Positions 11,641 to 20,858 of a DNA stretch of 64,000 bases are shown piece after piece. The first letter of the stretch is position 1. Each line of letters begins with the position of its first letter. The DNA is from Adenophora triphylla var. japonica. Taxonomy: Eukaryota > Streptophyta > Magnoliopsida > Asterales > Campanulaceae. Under the pieces are notes generated by a model. It was not told the DNA's origin. It worked only from the letters and a program-made list of their open reading frames with translations, and ran no database searches. The position numbers and the translations under genes are program-made. The stretch spans positions 1 through 64,000 of the forward strand of contig JAFEMH010000741.1 in the NCBI GenBank assembly GCA_022495995.1, written 5' to 3'.

Positions 11641-12639
11641 ATCCCTTCCGCCCGGGCTCGTGCAACGGTGCAAATAATTAAAAATTAGTGCATACATGCT
11701 TAATTTTTGACCCGTTCAATTTTTAATGCATTTCTCCTTTTTATTTATTTTTGATTAACCTATTTGCTTATTTGCCGAAAATAAGCTGAAGGTGATCACG
11801 AGAATAAATATGCGAAATACGGAGTTCCGCCCCACGAGCGCCTTTTTGCAAATATATTTCAAATCAAAATTTGTTCACGACAAATACATGCATTTTGTCT
11901 AAACAAAATAGTAAAAAAAACGATAAAGGGGACTACTCGGAGTCTGCTCGTCATCCGTACACTCGACGTCTTGCTCACGCGCTGCCGGATCGTCGCAAAC
12001 GGGAACTCGCCGAACTCCTCCCGGTAGGGAATAGGCAAAGGGCCTCCTCGGAGTACGCGAACTCGAGGACTCCCCCTCTCGCGCCCAGAGTGCGCGAGAA
12101 GAAGGAGCTCCCAAATCCGGCCCGTTCCGCCGCGAGCGCGAGCCAAACCCCTGTGTGAAGTCCTCCCCACCGGTGTGGGAGCGGGCGAACCCCTCGGCCT
12201 AGACGGCGGCCCCGATCGCGGACGTCCACGCTCCTCAGGGAGGCTGCACCGCATGAACTCCACGAGCCTCTGGCGTAGGCGGACCACCCGTCCACCGGCC
12301 TCGTGGCCTCATTGTACGTACGGCCGAGATACTGCGAACCGGGAAAATCATCGAAGCGAACGAAAGTACGGATGCATCATGTGCGAGAATGCTACTATCA
12401 AATGCGAGAAAATCGAAAAGATGCTCACCGAAGCATTGGGGTCCGCCATGTATCGTGGTCTCGGCTCCGCCGGGCGGGATCACAAGTCGCTGCGCGAACC
12501 GTCCGGCCCCTCGTACGCTAGCCTAGCTCGCGGGACGGGGAAAATGTCGAGGACCTCCGGGGACCTCGCCCTCCCTATCTTTGCACTGTGGGCTCCTCGG
12601 CCTCATCCTCAAGAAAACATCATAAGCGGCCCCGCTATG
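11641..12639 (-). other. AT-rich gap and GC-rich unresolved antisense sequence
   Basis: 11,641-11,930 is AT-rich with no frame. From 11,930 to 12,640 composition returns to GC-rich and both strands have medium open pieces (minus 12,287-11,859; plus 12,175-12,837). Codon-like arginine/proline/glycine-rich translation on either strand is typical of GC-rich decayed DNA, so I make no call on function. Confidence 0.4.
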
Positions 12640-13870
12640 ATGTACTCGGTGAAATACACACCACTGAAGGTACCCCTCCCGGCTCGTCAATCGGCATCTC
12701 CCGGGGATCTTTGCATGTACGAAGGAGGATCCACCGGCACCAATGGAAGAGACCCCACACTATGCGACGGGTCACCCTCTCCCCCAAATACATGGCGTCA
12801 CGGTGAAGTCCCACCGGGAGCTTCCGCCGCCGTGTAGTCTCGGCAATGCAATGCACCGCGACATGATCAAACCTGCTCCACCGGGTCGGTGGATCCTCTC
12901 GGAGAACTCCAAGTTCGGCGCCGAGAGATATCTCCTCGTACGACACTCGAGTGCCAACCCTCGAAGAGACCGCCCTCTTCGCCTTCTTACGCCAAACCCG
13001 GCAAGGCGGGGAACGAGGGGACGGTACGGCTCCTTTATGTCCCAAGCACAACGGGTGAATACCTCGTAGCACCGGACACGCAAGAGAATGGAAAGTTATG
13101 TCGGCTAAAGCGGATACATACGAGTACATAAAAGGGGCAAGGAAGAGAAAAAGCACGTAAACTTACATCCAAGACGGGCGTGAAGCGGCTAAATGTGTGC
13201 TCCTCTCCCGCGAGAACTGTCCGAGAGTGGTAGAGCTCGGCCGGTCCGGCCTCCCCCACGCAAACCCCCTCACGGCATCCAAGTCTACCGGCGGCCGAGC
13301 GAGAGGAAGTGACAAGACGTGTCGGAAGTCGGGAACAAGGTCGGCGACAGGCGCAAACCAAAGGAACCCTCGAGCCGGACGCTCCGCGGTCATCCTCAAG
13401 GACCCGGCCCGGATAATCGGCGACACCCGCCCTCAAGTGATGCTCCATCGGCACTGTACCGAATGCCTAAGCCCACGGCATCGGTAATATCGAAACCCGG
13501 CGGCCCGGACAAGCGCTCAGGGTGTAACCATCAACCCAGCGCGGCGCGTTGCCATAAGTCGGCAACCCGGTGATAGCGGCAAAATCCGTGGGAGTCACCG
13601 TCGCCTCCCCATCGAAATGGAAAGTGTGGGTCGTATCCCACCGGTACTCGCTCGGCGCGACATACATGGACACTGCCCCTCGGCGTATCATTTGTCGCCG
13701 CCACGGCCGATAAACCCGGCCCGGCCGGAGTCAATCACCGGTGTCGTGGACTCCTCTCTCCCTCTCGAGCTACGTCAGGGATAAGGCCCCACAATACTGC
13801 ACCGCCTCAAAAGCACCCCGACTCTTACGGTTGTGGGTATCAGCCATCCACTGTCCCCTGAGACAAACAA
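12640..13870 (-). pseudogene. Antisense plant mobile domain (PMD, aminotransferase-like) frame in the Tat-type element
   Basis: The minus frame beginning at 13,691 reads EYRWDTTHTFHF, then DGEATVTPTDFAAITGLPTYG (about 13,655-13,545; split here as DGEATVTPTDFAA and ITGLPTYG). This is the PMD signature: a WRPETHTFHLP-like strand, a G-E-x-T-x-T-L-x-D-x-A segment and an LGLPV/G turn. Further along the minus strand, around 13,150-12,880, fragments such as RAYVLCLIGSFLF resemble the downstream PMD helix with L-F-x-x-x-G-x-x-L-F. Known: PMDs occur in plant genes (MAIL1/MAIN) and are widespread in plant transposons, including as an antisense frame between pol and the 3' LTR of Tat elements. Role unknown. 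Stops and indels interrupt it, so I treat it as a pseudogene belonging to the element and not a host gene. Confidence 0.65.
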
Positions 13871-13962
13871 GACGAAGCAACGTCAACAAAATGCAACAAC
13901 GCATGTCAAAAGGATGCAATGCGGATACGGTTCTCATTCATTTCCTACGTATATTTAAATCA

Positions 13963-14109
13963 TTTCGAAAACTCCGTCGAATCCGGAACTTTCAAAATCT
14001 TTCGAAAACTCCGTCGAATCGGAACTTTCAAAATCTTTCGAAAACTCCGTCGAATCCGGAACTTTCAAAATCTTTCGAAAACTCCGTCGAATCCGGAACT
14101 TTCAAATTC
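13963..14109. repeat. Minisatellite A: four units of 36-37 bp
   Basis: Four almost identical head-to-tail units, each starting TTTCGAAAACTCCGTCGAAT and ending with ACTTTCAAAATC; the second lacks one C. Lies in the 3' untranslated part of the Tat-type element. A degenerate TTTCGAATTTTTCGAAAATTTCG follows. Confidence 0.95.
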
Positions 14110-14841
14110 TTTCGAATTTTTCGAAAATTTCGCTCCGTCCCGAATTAAAGCTACTTTAATTTTGGAAAATGCATTTAGACATGGAATTTTGCAACCAAAA
14201 TTTTTATGTCATCTACCCATGATGTCAATTGAACTACGTCCTAGTCAATTTCGACAACGATTCATAGCAAAGTCAAAAGCCCCAAATCGGGCACCAAAAT
14301 CCCTAAGTAAATTCCTAACAAATTTCTAACATTTAAAGAATGCACATTCTTGAAATTAATGGAATTTGTAGGGAACTACGTGTCTTTCGATCCCTCCCTT
14401 GGAGTTGTGGCGGTCCCTCGCCGGATAAAACTCCGCCGGATTCAATGGAAGAGTGGTGGTTCGAATGGTCCGAACCAATCGAGTTCTTTCGTCGTCGGTC
14501 CTTCCGTGGCGAGCCATTGGTCCTCCTTCACCCTCCATAGCGATTTTCCCTCACAAATTCGAGCAAACCTTGCAATTTGGGTTGGATTTCTCTCTCTTTT
14601 CTCTCCTCTCTCGCACAATGGAAGAAAATGGCCATTTTCTTCCCCGGCCTCGGCATTTAAAAAGTTTACGGAAAAACGGTAAAAGTCCGACCAGGACTCT
14701 TGCTTGCACCGAATAATTTTTGCCCCTTTTGCCCCTCAGCTTTTGGCGATTCCAATTTTACCACTTTTGGCCCCCAAAAGTGTAAAATTTCCCCCAGTTA
14801 GACATTTCTAACGCCCTATCCCCCGAGGATAAATCCCAGTT
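14110..14841. other. Non-repetitive part of the 3' untranslated region
   Basis: Contains one + strand open piece (14,350-14,682, 110 aa) with no resemblance to a known domain. The stretch from about 14,720 to 14,800 is rich in C/T and A/T runs. I see no gene. Confidence 0.45.
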
Positions 14842-15134
14842 AGTTCTCACTAACGTTCGTCTCCAGACGTTAAATTCTCAGTTAGTCATCACTAACGTTC
14901 GTCTCCAGACGTTAAATTCTCAGTTAGTCATCACTAACGTTCGTCTCCAGACGTTAAATTCTCGATTAGTCATCACTAACGTTCGTCTCCGAACGTTAAA
15001 TTCTCGATTAGTCCTCACTAACGTTCGTCTCCGAACGTTAAATTCTCGATTAGTCATCACTAACGTTCGTCTCGAGCGTTAAATTCCCGGATTAGTTCTC
15101 ACTAACGCTCGTCTCTGACGTTAAATTCTCCGGT
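14842..15134. repeat. Minisatellite B: seven units of about 42 bp
   Basis: Units contain TCACTAACGTTCGTCTCC followed by AGACGTTAAATTCTC, a T-T-A-G-T junction and small changes from unit to unit. AACGTT occurs on both sides of the CGTCTCC core, so each unit can fold on itself. The last two units are the most divergent. Confidence 0.93.
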
Positions 15135-15232
15135 TGACATTTGACATCCAAACGTTCAACCATGTCTCTCGGACATTTCGATTCACGATCGTCTCCGACG
15201 TTAAAATTTAATAATGGTCCTCACCATTAAAC

Positions 15233-15575
15233 TCTCAATCGCGACCTTTCACGGTCCGATTTCAATTCTCAATCGCGACCTTTCACGGTCCGATTCCAAT
15301 TCTCAATCGCGACCTTTCACGGTCCGATTTCAATTCTCAATCACGACCTTTCACGGTCCGATTCCAATTCTCAATCGCGACCTTTCACGGTCCGATTCCA
15401 ATTCTCAATCGCGACCTTTCACGGTCCGATTCCAATTCTCAATCGCGACCTTTCACGGTCCGATTCCAATTCTCAATCACGACCTTTCACGGTCCTATTT
15501 CAATTCTCAATCGTCGCGACCTTTCACGGTCCGATTCCAATTCTCAATCGCGACCTTTCACGGTCCGATCTCAAA
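15233..15575. repeat. Minisatellite C: ten units of 34 bp
   Basis: Unit begins TCTCAATCGCGACCTTTCAC and continues GGTCCGATTCCAAT. The ninth unit has a 3-bp insertion. Because 34 is not a multiple of three and no frame has a stop, a 122-aa open frame (15,214-15,582) runs through it; this is a product of the repeat and not a gene. Confidence 0.95.
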
Positions 15576-15644
15576 CGATTAATCCCGACCCTTTCGCGGT
15601 CCGACCTCCACTCTCTTATCGAGACCTTCGCGGTCATCTCCGGC

Positions 15645-16437
15645 GACAAATAAGCCCGAACCCCAAGGTACGAACGCCTTGCAAATAGTCATCTCCCGGC
15701 AACGGCAATAAGCCCGAACCCCAAGGTACGAACGCCTTGCAAATGGTCATCTCTCCAGACAATAAGCCCGAACCCCCAGGTACGAACGCCTTGCAAATAG
15801 TCATCTCCGGCAACAGCAATAAGCCCGAACCCCAAGGTACGAACGCCTTGCAAATGGTCATCTCTCCGTAACAATGATAAGCCCGAACCCCAAGGTACGA
15901 ACGCCTTGCAAATAGTCATCTCTCCGGCAACGCATAAGCCCGAACCCCAAGGTACGAACGCCTTGCAAATGGTCATCTCTCCAGGAACACAATAAACCCG
16001 AACCCCAAGGTACGAACGCCTTGCAAATAGTCATCTCCCGGCAACGGCAATAAGCCCGAACCCCAAGGTACGAACGCCTTGCAAATGGTCATCTCTTCGG
16101 CAACGGCCAATAAGCCCGAACCCCAAGGTACGAACGCCTTGCAAATAGTCATCTCACCGCAATGACAATAAGCCCGAACCCCAAGGTACGAACGCCTTGC
16201 AAATAGTCATCTCCGGCAGCGTGACAATAAGCCCGAACCCCAAGGTACGAACGCGCTTGCAAATGGTCATCTCTCCGGCAACGGCAATAAGAACCCCAAG
16301 GCACGAACGCCTTGCAAATAGTCATCACCGGCAACGGCAATAAGCCCGAACCCGAGTACGAACGCCTTGCAAATAGTCATCTCTCCTAAGCAACGGCAAT
16401 AAGCCCGAACCCCAAGGTACGAAAGCCTTGCAACAAT
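15645..16437. repeat. Minisatellite D: about fourteen units of 52-60 bp with alternating variants
   Basis: Each unit carries AAGCCCGAACCCCAAGGTAC, then GAACGCCTTGCAAAT, then A or G, GTCATCT and a variable 10-18-bp CCGGCAACGGCAAT-like tail. The base after CAAAT alternates A, G, A, G over the first nine units, which points to amplification as a dimer of about 117 bp. Degenerate copies continue to about 16,540. Two minus-strand open frames cross the array and are artefacts of the repeat. Confidence 0.95.
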
Positions 16438-16886
16438 CCCTCTTCGACCATCCGTAAGCCCGAACTCTCATCCCCGGCGGGATAAAGCGCGGCAATGACA
16501 ATAAGCCCGGCACCCGAGGCACGAACGCCCTCGTCGGCATCGCAACTCCGGTTTGAGGCGCCACACGCCCTCGAAGGTTTCGAAGTCCCGAGGTTCGAGA
16601 CGCCTCCCAGCGGTCTCCATTCGGGTACGGGTACCTCGCGAATGGTCTCATCCGAGGTTTAGACGCCTCCTAACACGGTCTCGCTCGAGTCAAGGTCCCC
16701 ATGCGCGGCCCTTGCCCCACCGAACTACGATCGGCTTGATTCCCGCTCGGGATACGTAGGAATCCTTTTCGCTAAGGGTCCGGCCAGTGACCGCCCGGGT
16801 CTCCTTCAAAGTAAGGCATCCCGATTTGGATCCTTATCTTTTTCAACGACCCACCTCCTTCGGAGGAGACGTCGTGAGGGGCTAGC
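16438..16886 (+). other. End of 3' untranslated region with polypurine tract
   Basis: Degenerate copies of minisatellite D and GAGGTTTCGA/GAGACGCCTCC motifs fade out here. Immediately before the LTR start lies a purine-rich stretch, GGAGGAGACGTCGTGAGGGG (16,862-16,881), a plausible polypurine tract for plus-strand priming. Confidence 0.5.
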
Positions 16887-17404
16887 TGTAAGTACCCAAA
16901 TCCGGATCGTCCAAATCCGTCGAGAAAGTTAACCGAAATCCGTTAAGCGGCCCGCTCCCGAGTTGCCGGAACTCGTTAAACTCCCAGTTCTTTGTGCCAG
17001 GCTAACGAGACATCCGGGATCTGCCGTGCATCCCGACGTCGAACCGTGCTTAGCACGTGACATCTCACGTAAAAGTATGGCTTTCCACTGAAAAATGCAT
17101 TTTCCGGCACTTTTCGGGCGTTTCGGACATTTCGGTGTTATTTTAAAAACGGACAAAAGCGGGACCAGGGACAAAATCCCACCTCGGTGGTGACTCGGAG
17201 GGCACGTGGCGGCCATGCCACCTCCCTCTAGTCACCCTTCAATCAATTTCGAGAGGAAAAGACCAAAATGCCCTGGTTTGCAAGCCAAGTCAGTAGGACT
17301 CACTTTGTGCACTTTTCTGAAATTGCCGGCCAAGTCCCAGTTTCCAAAATTCCCAAAACCACGAAATTCGGTCAAGTCCGTGGGACTCCTACGCAATTTT
17401 CACC

Positions 17405-17414
17405 CTATAAATAG
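17405..17414 (+). promoter_or_regulatory. TATA box of the LTR promoter
   Basis: CTATAAATAG, an excellent plant TATA box, lies about 520 bases into the LTR, where the U3 promoter is expected. Transcription of the element would start about 30 bases downstream. Confidence 0.65.
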
Positions 17415-17843
17415 AAGTTCTTTGTCAAAGGCAAAAAAGGATTTTTCACACCAAAAAATCACCACCCCACGGTCCAAACTGGTTTTCACCCTTCCCGAGC
17501 TCCCGTTTTGTCTCGATTCGCGTGAAACCTTCGTATTTCGATCAAATACGCACCCTACAACTTCGAAACAACCTTTCGAATCACCTTTCGTGTCCCGTAC
17601 ACACCTCCCGAGCCAAAGGAGTCGACCCTAGCCATAGGTATAACTCCCTCTCTACGAATCTTCCGTTCCGTCTCGGTTTACGCGCCGGTCGCTATAAGCT
17701 GTTTGAACGCCCGTTATCAAAATGTAGACGCCTCTGTCTAACGGGGTCCGATACGTTTTAGCCCCTTGATCCTCTTCTCTTTCCGTAAGAGAAGTAATCA
17801 CGGGTTAAAACGGCGTTCCGACCCCGTTCCGTTTACTTTCATG

Positions 17844-18080
17844 TCATTTACAATTCCGAGCCGTTTGGCCTCGTTGATCGTCATTTACAATTCCGAGCCG
17901 TTTGGCCTCGTTGATCGTCATTTACAATTCCGAGCCGTTTGGCCTCGTTGATCGTCATTTACAATTCCGAGCCGTTTGGCCTCGTTGATCGTCATTTACG
18001 AATCCGGATCGTTTGATTCCGTTGACACCGCTTTAAATACTGTCATTTACAAGTCCGATACGTTTGGATTGTGATAGTAT
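17844..18080. repeat. Minisatellite E inside the LTR: four exact and two diverged 37-bp units
   Basis: Four consecutive units of TCATTTACAATTCCGAGCCG plus TTTGGCCTCGTTGATCG (17,844-17,991), followed by two diverged units. Lies downstream of the TATA box, so probably in the R/U5 part. Confidence 0.93.
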
Positions 18081-18125
18081 TTACTTTTCAAAAGTCCGAG
18101 TCGCAACCCGATTCGTTGATCGCAT

Positions 18126-18331
18126 ATCATTTAATACGCATTTTTCCCGTAAAAATCGTTAACAATGTAATGCCCGGTTCAAAACCGGAGTTCGTCCGTC
18201 GAACTCTCTTTCAAAACGCGCGAAGTGACGTTCGGCCTCCGAATGCTCATCTTCAAACTCAAAGTCAAAGCCGCCATTTGACACTTAAAATCATTTAATA
18301 CGCATTTTTCCCGTAAAAATCGTTAACAATG
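18126..18331. repeat. Direct repeat of about 41 bp in the LTR
   Basis: The same sequence, containing CATTTAATACGCATTTTTCC and CGTAAAAATCGTTAACAATG, occurs at about 18,126 and again at about 18,290. The DNA between carries CAAACTC/CGTTTG motifs that recur to 18,440. Confidence 0.85.
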
Positions 18332-18766
18332 ACTCGTATGGCTCAAAGTCGACGTTTGCCACGCAAACGCTCATTTCAAACTCAAACCGACGTTTGTCAT
18401 TCAAACGCTCGTCTTTTCAAACAAAGTCACCTAATCAACGTTTGTCATTCAAACCAAGATTAAGCTTGTCATTCAAGCCCCCATTTCAAAACACACACAC
18501 ACACACACACACACGATTTCGAGAAAGGTAGAAAGACTCGTCATGCGAGGCGTTTCGGGCGATCTCGTCATACTCTACCCGAAACGTAACTTGACCTCCG
18601 AACCTAACAATCTCTGGTACAAAAGCTTTTTACTCGTTTTTCTTTGCCAATAAAAATGATCCCCTTTTTCAAAAAAGCCTTTTCCTAAGTTTTTGCTACC
18701 AATAAAAACGACACCTTTTCACAATAGCCGTTTCTCAACGTTTGGGCTCAAAATACAAAAACCGCG

Positions 18767-18784
18767 TGGCGACTCCTCATTTTG
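18767..18784 (+). other. Primer-binding-site-like sequence after the LTR
   Basis: TGGCGACTCC follows the presumed LTR end. A primer-binding site starts TGG because tRNAs end CCA, and Tat/Ogre elements are reported to use tRNA-Arg. Finding it after the LTR downstream of pol is unexpected, because host DNA should follow a 3' LTR. About 190 bases of GC-rich sequence continue to 18,960. Confidence 0.4.
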
Positions 18785-18976
18785 TTCCTTCCCATGAAGC
18801 GAGGTCTCAGACACCAACCCCCCGCGAAAGACAACCGCCTTTTCCGCGCCCCGCGCGCGAAAAAGATCGGGTAATTTCACAAGCACACACGCATACGCGC
18901 TTTATCATGCACCAACCTCCTCTTCCTTTCTCTTTCTCTCATTTCCTTTTATTTCACTCGAAATTTTAAAAAACAA

Positions 18977-19417
18977 TTTTTCATTTATTTAAAGCTAAAT
19001 ATTTAGTTAAATTGATTTTACATTCATGTAATTTCAAAGTTCTATGATGTCATATGCCCTTCCAATAGTTGAGAAATCAATTTATCAGGTTTTTAAAGCT
19101 AAATATTTAGTTAAATTGATTTTAAAGTTGTGTGATTTCACATTTGTGTGACGTCATACGCCTTTTCAACAGATGATAAATCAATTTACCCGTTATTTAA
19201 AATTAAATATTTAGTTAAATTGATTTCGCGAATGTGTGATTTCAATATTGTGTGATGTTATATGTCCTTTAAACCGTTGAAAATCAATTTATCAATTATT
19301 TAAAGCTAAATATTTAGCAAAATCGATTTCACGATTGTGTGATTTCATAGTAGTGTATGTCATATTTCCTTCAACAATTGAAAAATCAATTTATCAGTTG
19401 TTTAAAGCTAAATATTT
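18977..19417. repeat. Tandem AT-rich satellite, about four and a half monomers of 102-105 bp
   Basis: Each monomer contains TTTAAAGCTAAATATTTAG, TTAAATTGATTT, TGTGATTTCA, TGTGATGTCATATG, then a C/T-rich segment and AATCAATTTATCA. Copies start near 18,977, 19,079, 19,183, 19,284 and 19,385. They differ at roughly 15-25% of positions, so the array is old. It directly follows the Tat-type LTR and leader but differs from it in composition. Confidence 0.9.
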
Positions 19418-19974
19418 AATTAGTAAAACAAATACGATCCTAGACATATTCTCTCCTTATACAATGATATTGGAGTACTATTTTGTACTAATTAAACCCT
19501 TAAAATTTATATAAAAGTAAAATCACTATAAACTCTAAATTAGCCCCACCTTATTAAAAAAAAAAACATATATTCATACAAATATGGAAAAATTCCCCTA
19601 GGTCCCCAGCCCAGATTTTATTCATTTTAAATTTTTATTTTTATAAATCTCAAATAAAGAGTTCTCCCAGATTATAATTCTCCTGACACCCCTCACGTCA
19701 TTTCCTCTCACCTTCCCGTTTTGATCACTTCCTCCTATCTATCTCTCTCTCTCTCTCTAAACACAAACACACACATACACACCACACTCTCTCTCTCTCT
19801 CTCTCTCTTCAAACCTTCTCCGACAACCTTTGACTAGTGACTTTCGATCTTTGACCTGTGACATTTGATCTTTCTCTTTCTCTCTCTATTCTCCGCCTTC
19901 GGCGAACCACTTCATCTTCTCCGATGACGACGCCGCACCCTCTGTCAATCTACCTTCCGCCCTTTGTGGCAGAA
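19418..19974. other. AT-rich DNA with CT microsatellites before the gypsy fragment
   Basis: After the satellite the sequence is AT-rich to 19,700. From 19,740 to 19,960 it is CT-rich, with (CT)n at 19,741-19,758 and 19,786-19,808 and an open ATG at 19,924. That resembles the pyrimidine-rich leader of a plant gene, but the frame runs straight into retrotransposon RNase H, so no host gene is supported. Confidence 0.4.
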
Positions 19975-20615
19975 ACATCATTCAAACTTGCGGACATCGA
20001 GTCGGGGAAAAGAAAAAAGGTAGAAACCCAAGAAAGTCAAGAACCAGAGATAACCCCAATCAAAGAGCGTCCACAAGAAATATGGAGTTTATTCGTTGAC
20101 GGATCTGTGAGCAAGTTAATGAGTGGTGCGGGCATACTTCTGATCGCACCGTATGGAGAAAGATTTGAAAGAGCCTTAAGATTCAAGTTTGAAGCCTCAA
20201 ACAATCAGGCCGAATATGAAGCAAACATAACAAGCATGGAGCTAACAAAGGACGATGTACCAAATCTAGATATAAACAATGACTCTCAGCTCATAGTGAA
20301 TCAAATAAAAGGGGAGTATGATACAATAAACTCGATCTTAGCAAAATAATGCGGTCAAACAAAACTTCTTCTCAAAAGCTTTGAATATTATGAGTTGAAT
20401 CAAATAATGAGAGAGGGCAATGCAGAAGCAGACTTCCTGTCCAGGATCACCGAGCAAGAAATTGAGAATCTGAATGCGGACTGCCAAATCAAGTTCGTAG
20501 AGGCGCCTGTCATAGATCGGTTCCAAATTAACAACATTGAGGACCAAGAAAGTGATTGGATAGATGAAATAAAGGATTACATCGAAAAGGAAACCCTCCA
20601 CGAGGATCAAGAAAA
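19975..20615 (+). pseudogene. Gypsy RNase H fragment
   Basis: EIWSLFVDGSVSKLMSGAGI (20,080-20,139) holds the first catalytic Asp of RNase H. FEASNNQAEYEANI follows at about 20,190-20,230 with the catalytic Glu, and NDSQLIVNQIKGEY at about 20,278-20,320 with the next Asp. A TAA at 20,347 breaks the frame; a second open piece (20,395-20,655) continues with NAEADFLSRI and an EDQE-rich tail leading towards integrase. The last codons before 20,616 belong to this gene; the reading beyond is copia LTR. Confidence 0.8.
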
Positions 20616-20800
20616 TGTTAGAGATCCTACTAAATCTCTTAAAGATCCTATTTAATTTCCTAATTGTTATGGTTACCTTTTCCTTATGTAAATACAATCC
20701 TAGGTTACTTGTAGGTTACTCATATGTACTTATATATATATAGCTACCATAGCATCAATAATATTTTGATCTTCTCTCAATAATTCATGTTACCCTTATA
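20616..20800 (+). repeat. 5' LTR of the Ale-type copia element
   Basis: Starts TGTTAGAGATCC, ends CCCTTATA, and is followed immediately by the primer-binding site. Contains a TATATATATA stretch near 20,732. Matches 32,897-33,079. Confidence 0.95.
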
Positions 20801-20813
20801 TGGTATCTAGAGC
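20801..20813 (+). other. Primer-binding site (initiator tRNA-Met type) of the Ale-type element
   Basis: TGGTATCTAGAGC differs from the usual plant copia site TGGTATCAGAGC by one inserted T. It abuts the LTR. Confidence 0.85.
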
Positions 20814-20858
20814 ATAGGTCCAGAATTTTCTCTTTCCCCTTTCTTAGTCGAAATCTCC

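Larger units (their letters stand above)
1..18766 (+). mobile_element. Decayed Ty3/gypsy LTR retrotransposon, Tat/Ogre-type, 5' end outside window
   Basis: Seen: + strand domains occur in the order gag tail, protease, reverse transcriptase, RNase H, a second RNase H, integrase; then a long spacer with an antisense frame, tandem repeats and an LTR. Every domain is broken by stops and frameshifts, so this copy is dead. Known: a second, archaeal-type RNase H after the first, extra open frames between pol and the 3' LTR, and tandem repeats in the 3' untranslated region are hallmarks of the Tat lineage (Ogre, Retand, Grande). Inferred: one element with its 5' LTR and gag to the left of the window. 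The doubled protease module leaves open that two related copies were joined somewhere between 1.5 and 4.3 kb. GC content is clearly higher than in the right half of the window. Confidence 0.8.
16887..18766 (+). repeat. LTR of the Tat-type element (about 1.9 kb)
   Basis: Starts TGTAAGTACCC directly after the polypurine stretch. The right limit is inferred from a primer-binding-site-like TGGCGACTCC at 18,767; no second LTR is in the window to compare, so the end is uncertain by tens of bases. The sequence contains a TATA box (17,405), a 37-bp tandem repeat (17,844-18,080), a 40-bp direct repeat (18,126 and 18,290) and a CA microsatellite (18,491-18,513). Confidence 0.6.

Noticed and set aside
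12640..13870. PMD frame as a host MAIL1/MAIN-type gene
   Set aside because: Stops and indels, position between integrase and LTR, and composition like the retrotransposon favour a transposon origin.
15214..15582. 122-aa open frame with repeated FHGPI-type peptide
   Set aside because: Produced by a 34-bp repeat without stops in any frame; no gene context.
15634..16340. Minus-strand frames with repeated MTICKAFVPWGSGL
   Set aside because: Artefact of the 58-bp array; frame and length vary with unit length.
15645..16437. Regular conserved repeats with short variable tails resembling a CRISPR array
   Set aside because: Plant nuclear DNA, repeats tandem within a retrotransposon, tails only 10-18 bp and similar to one another, no cas genes.
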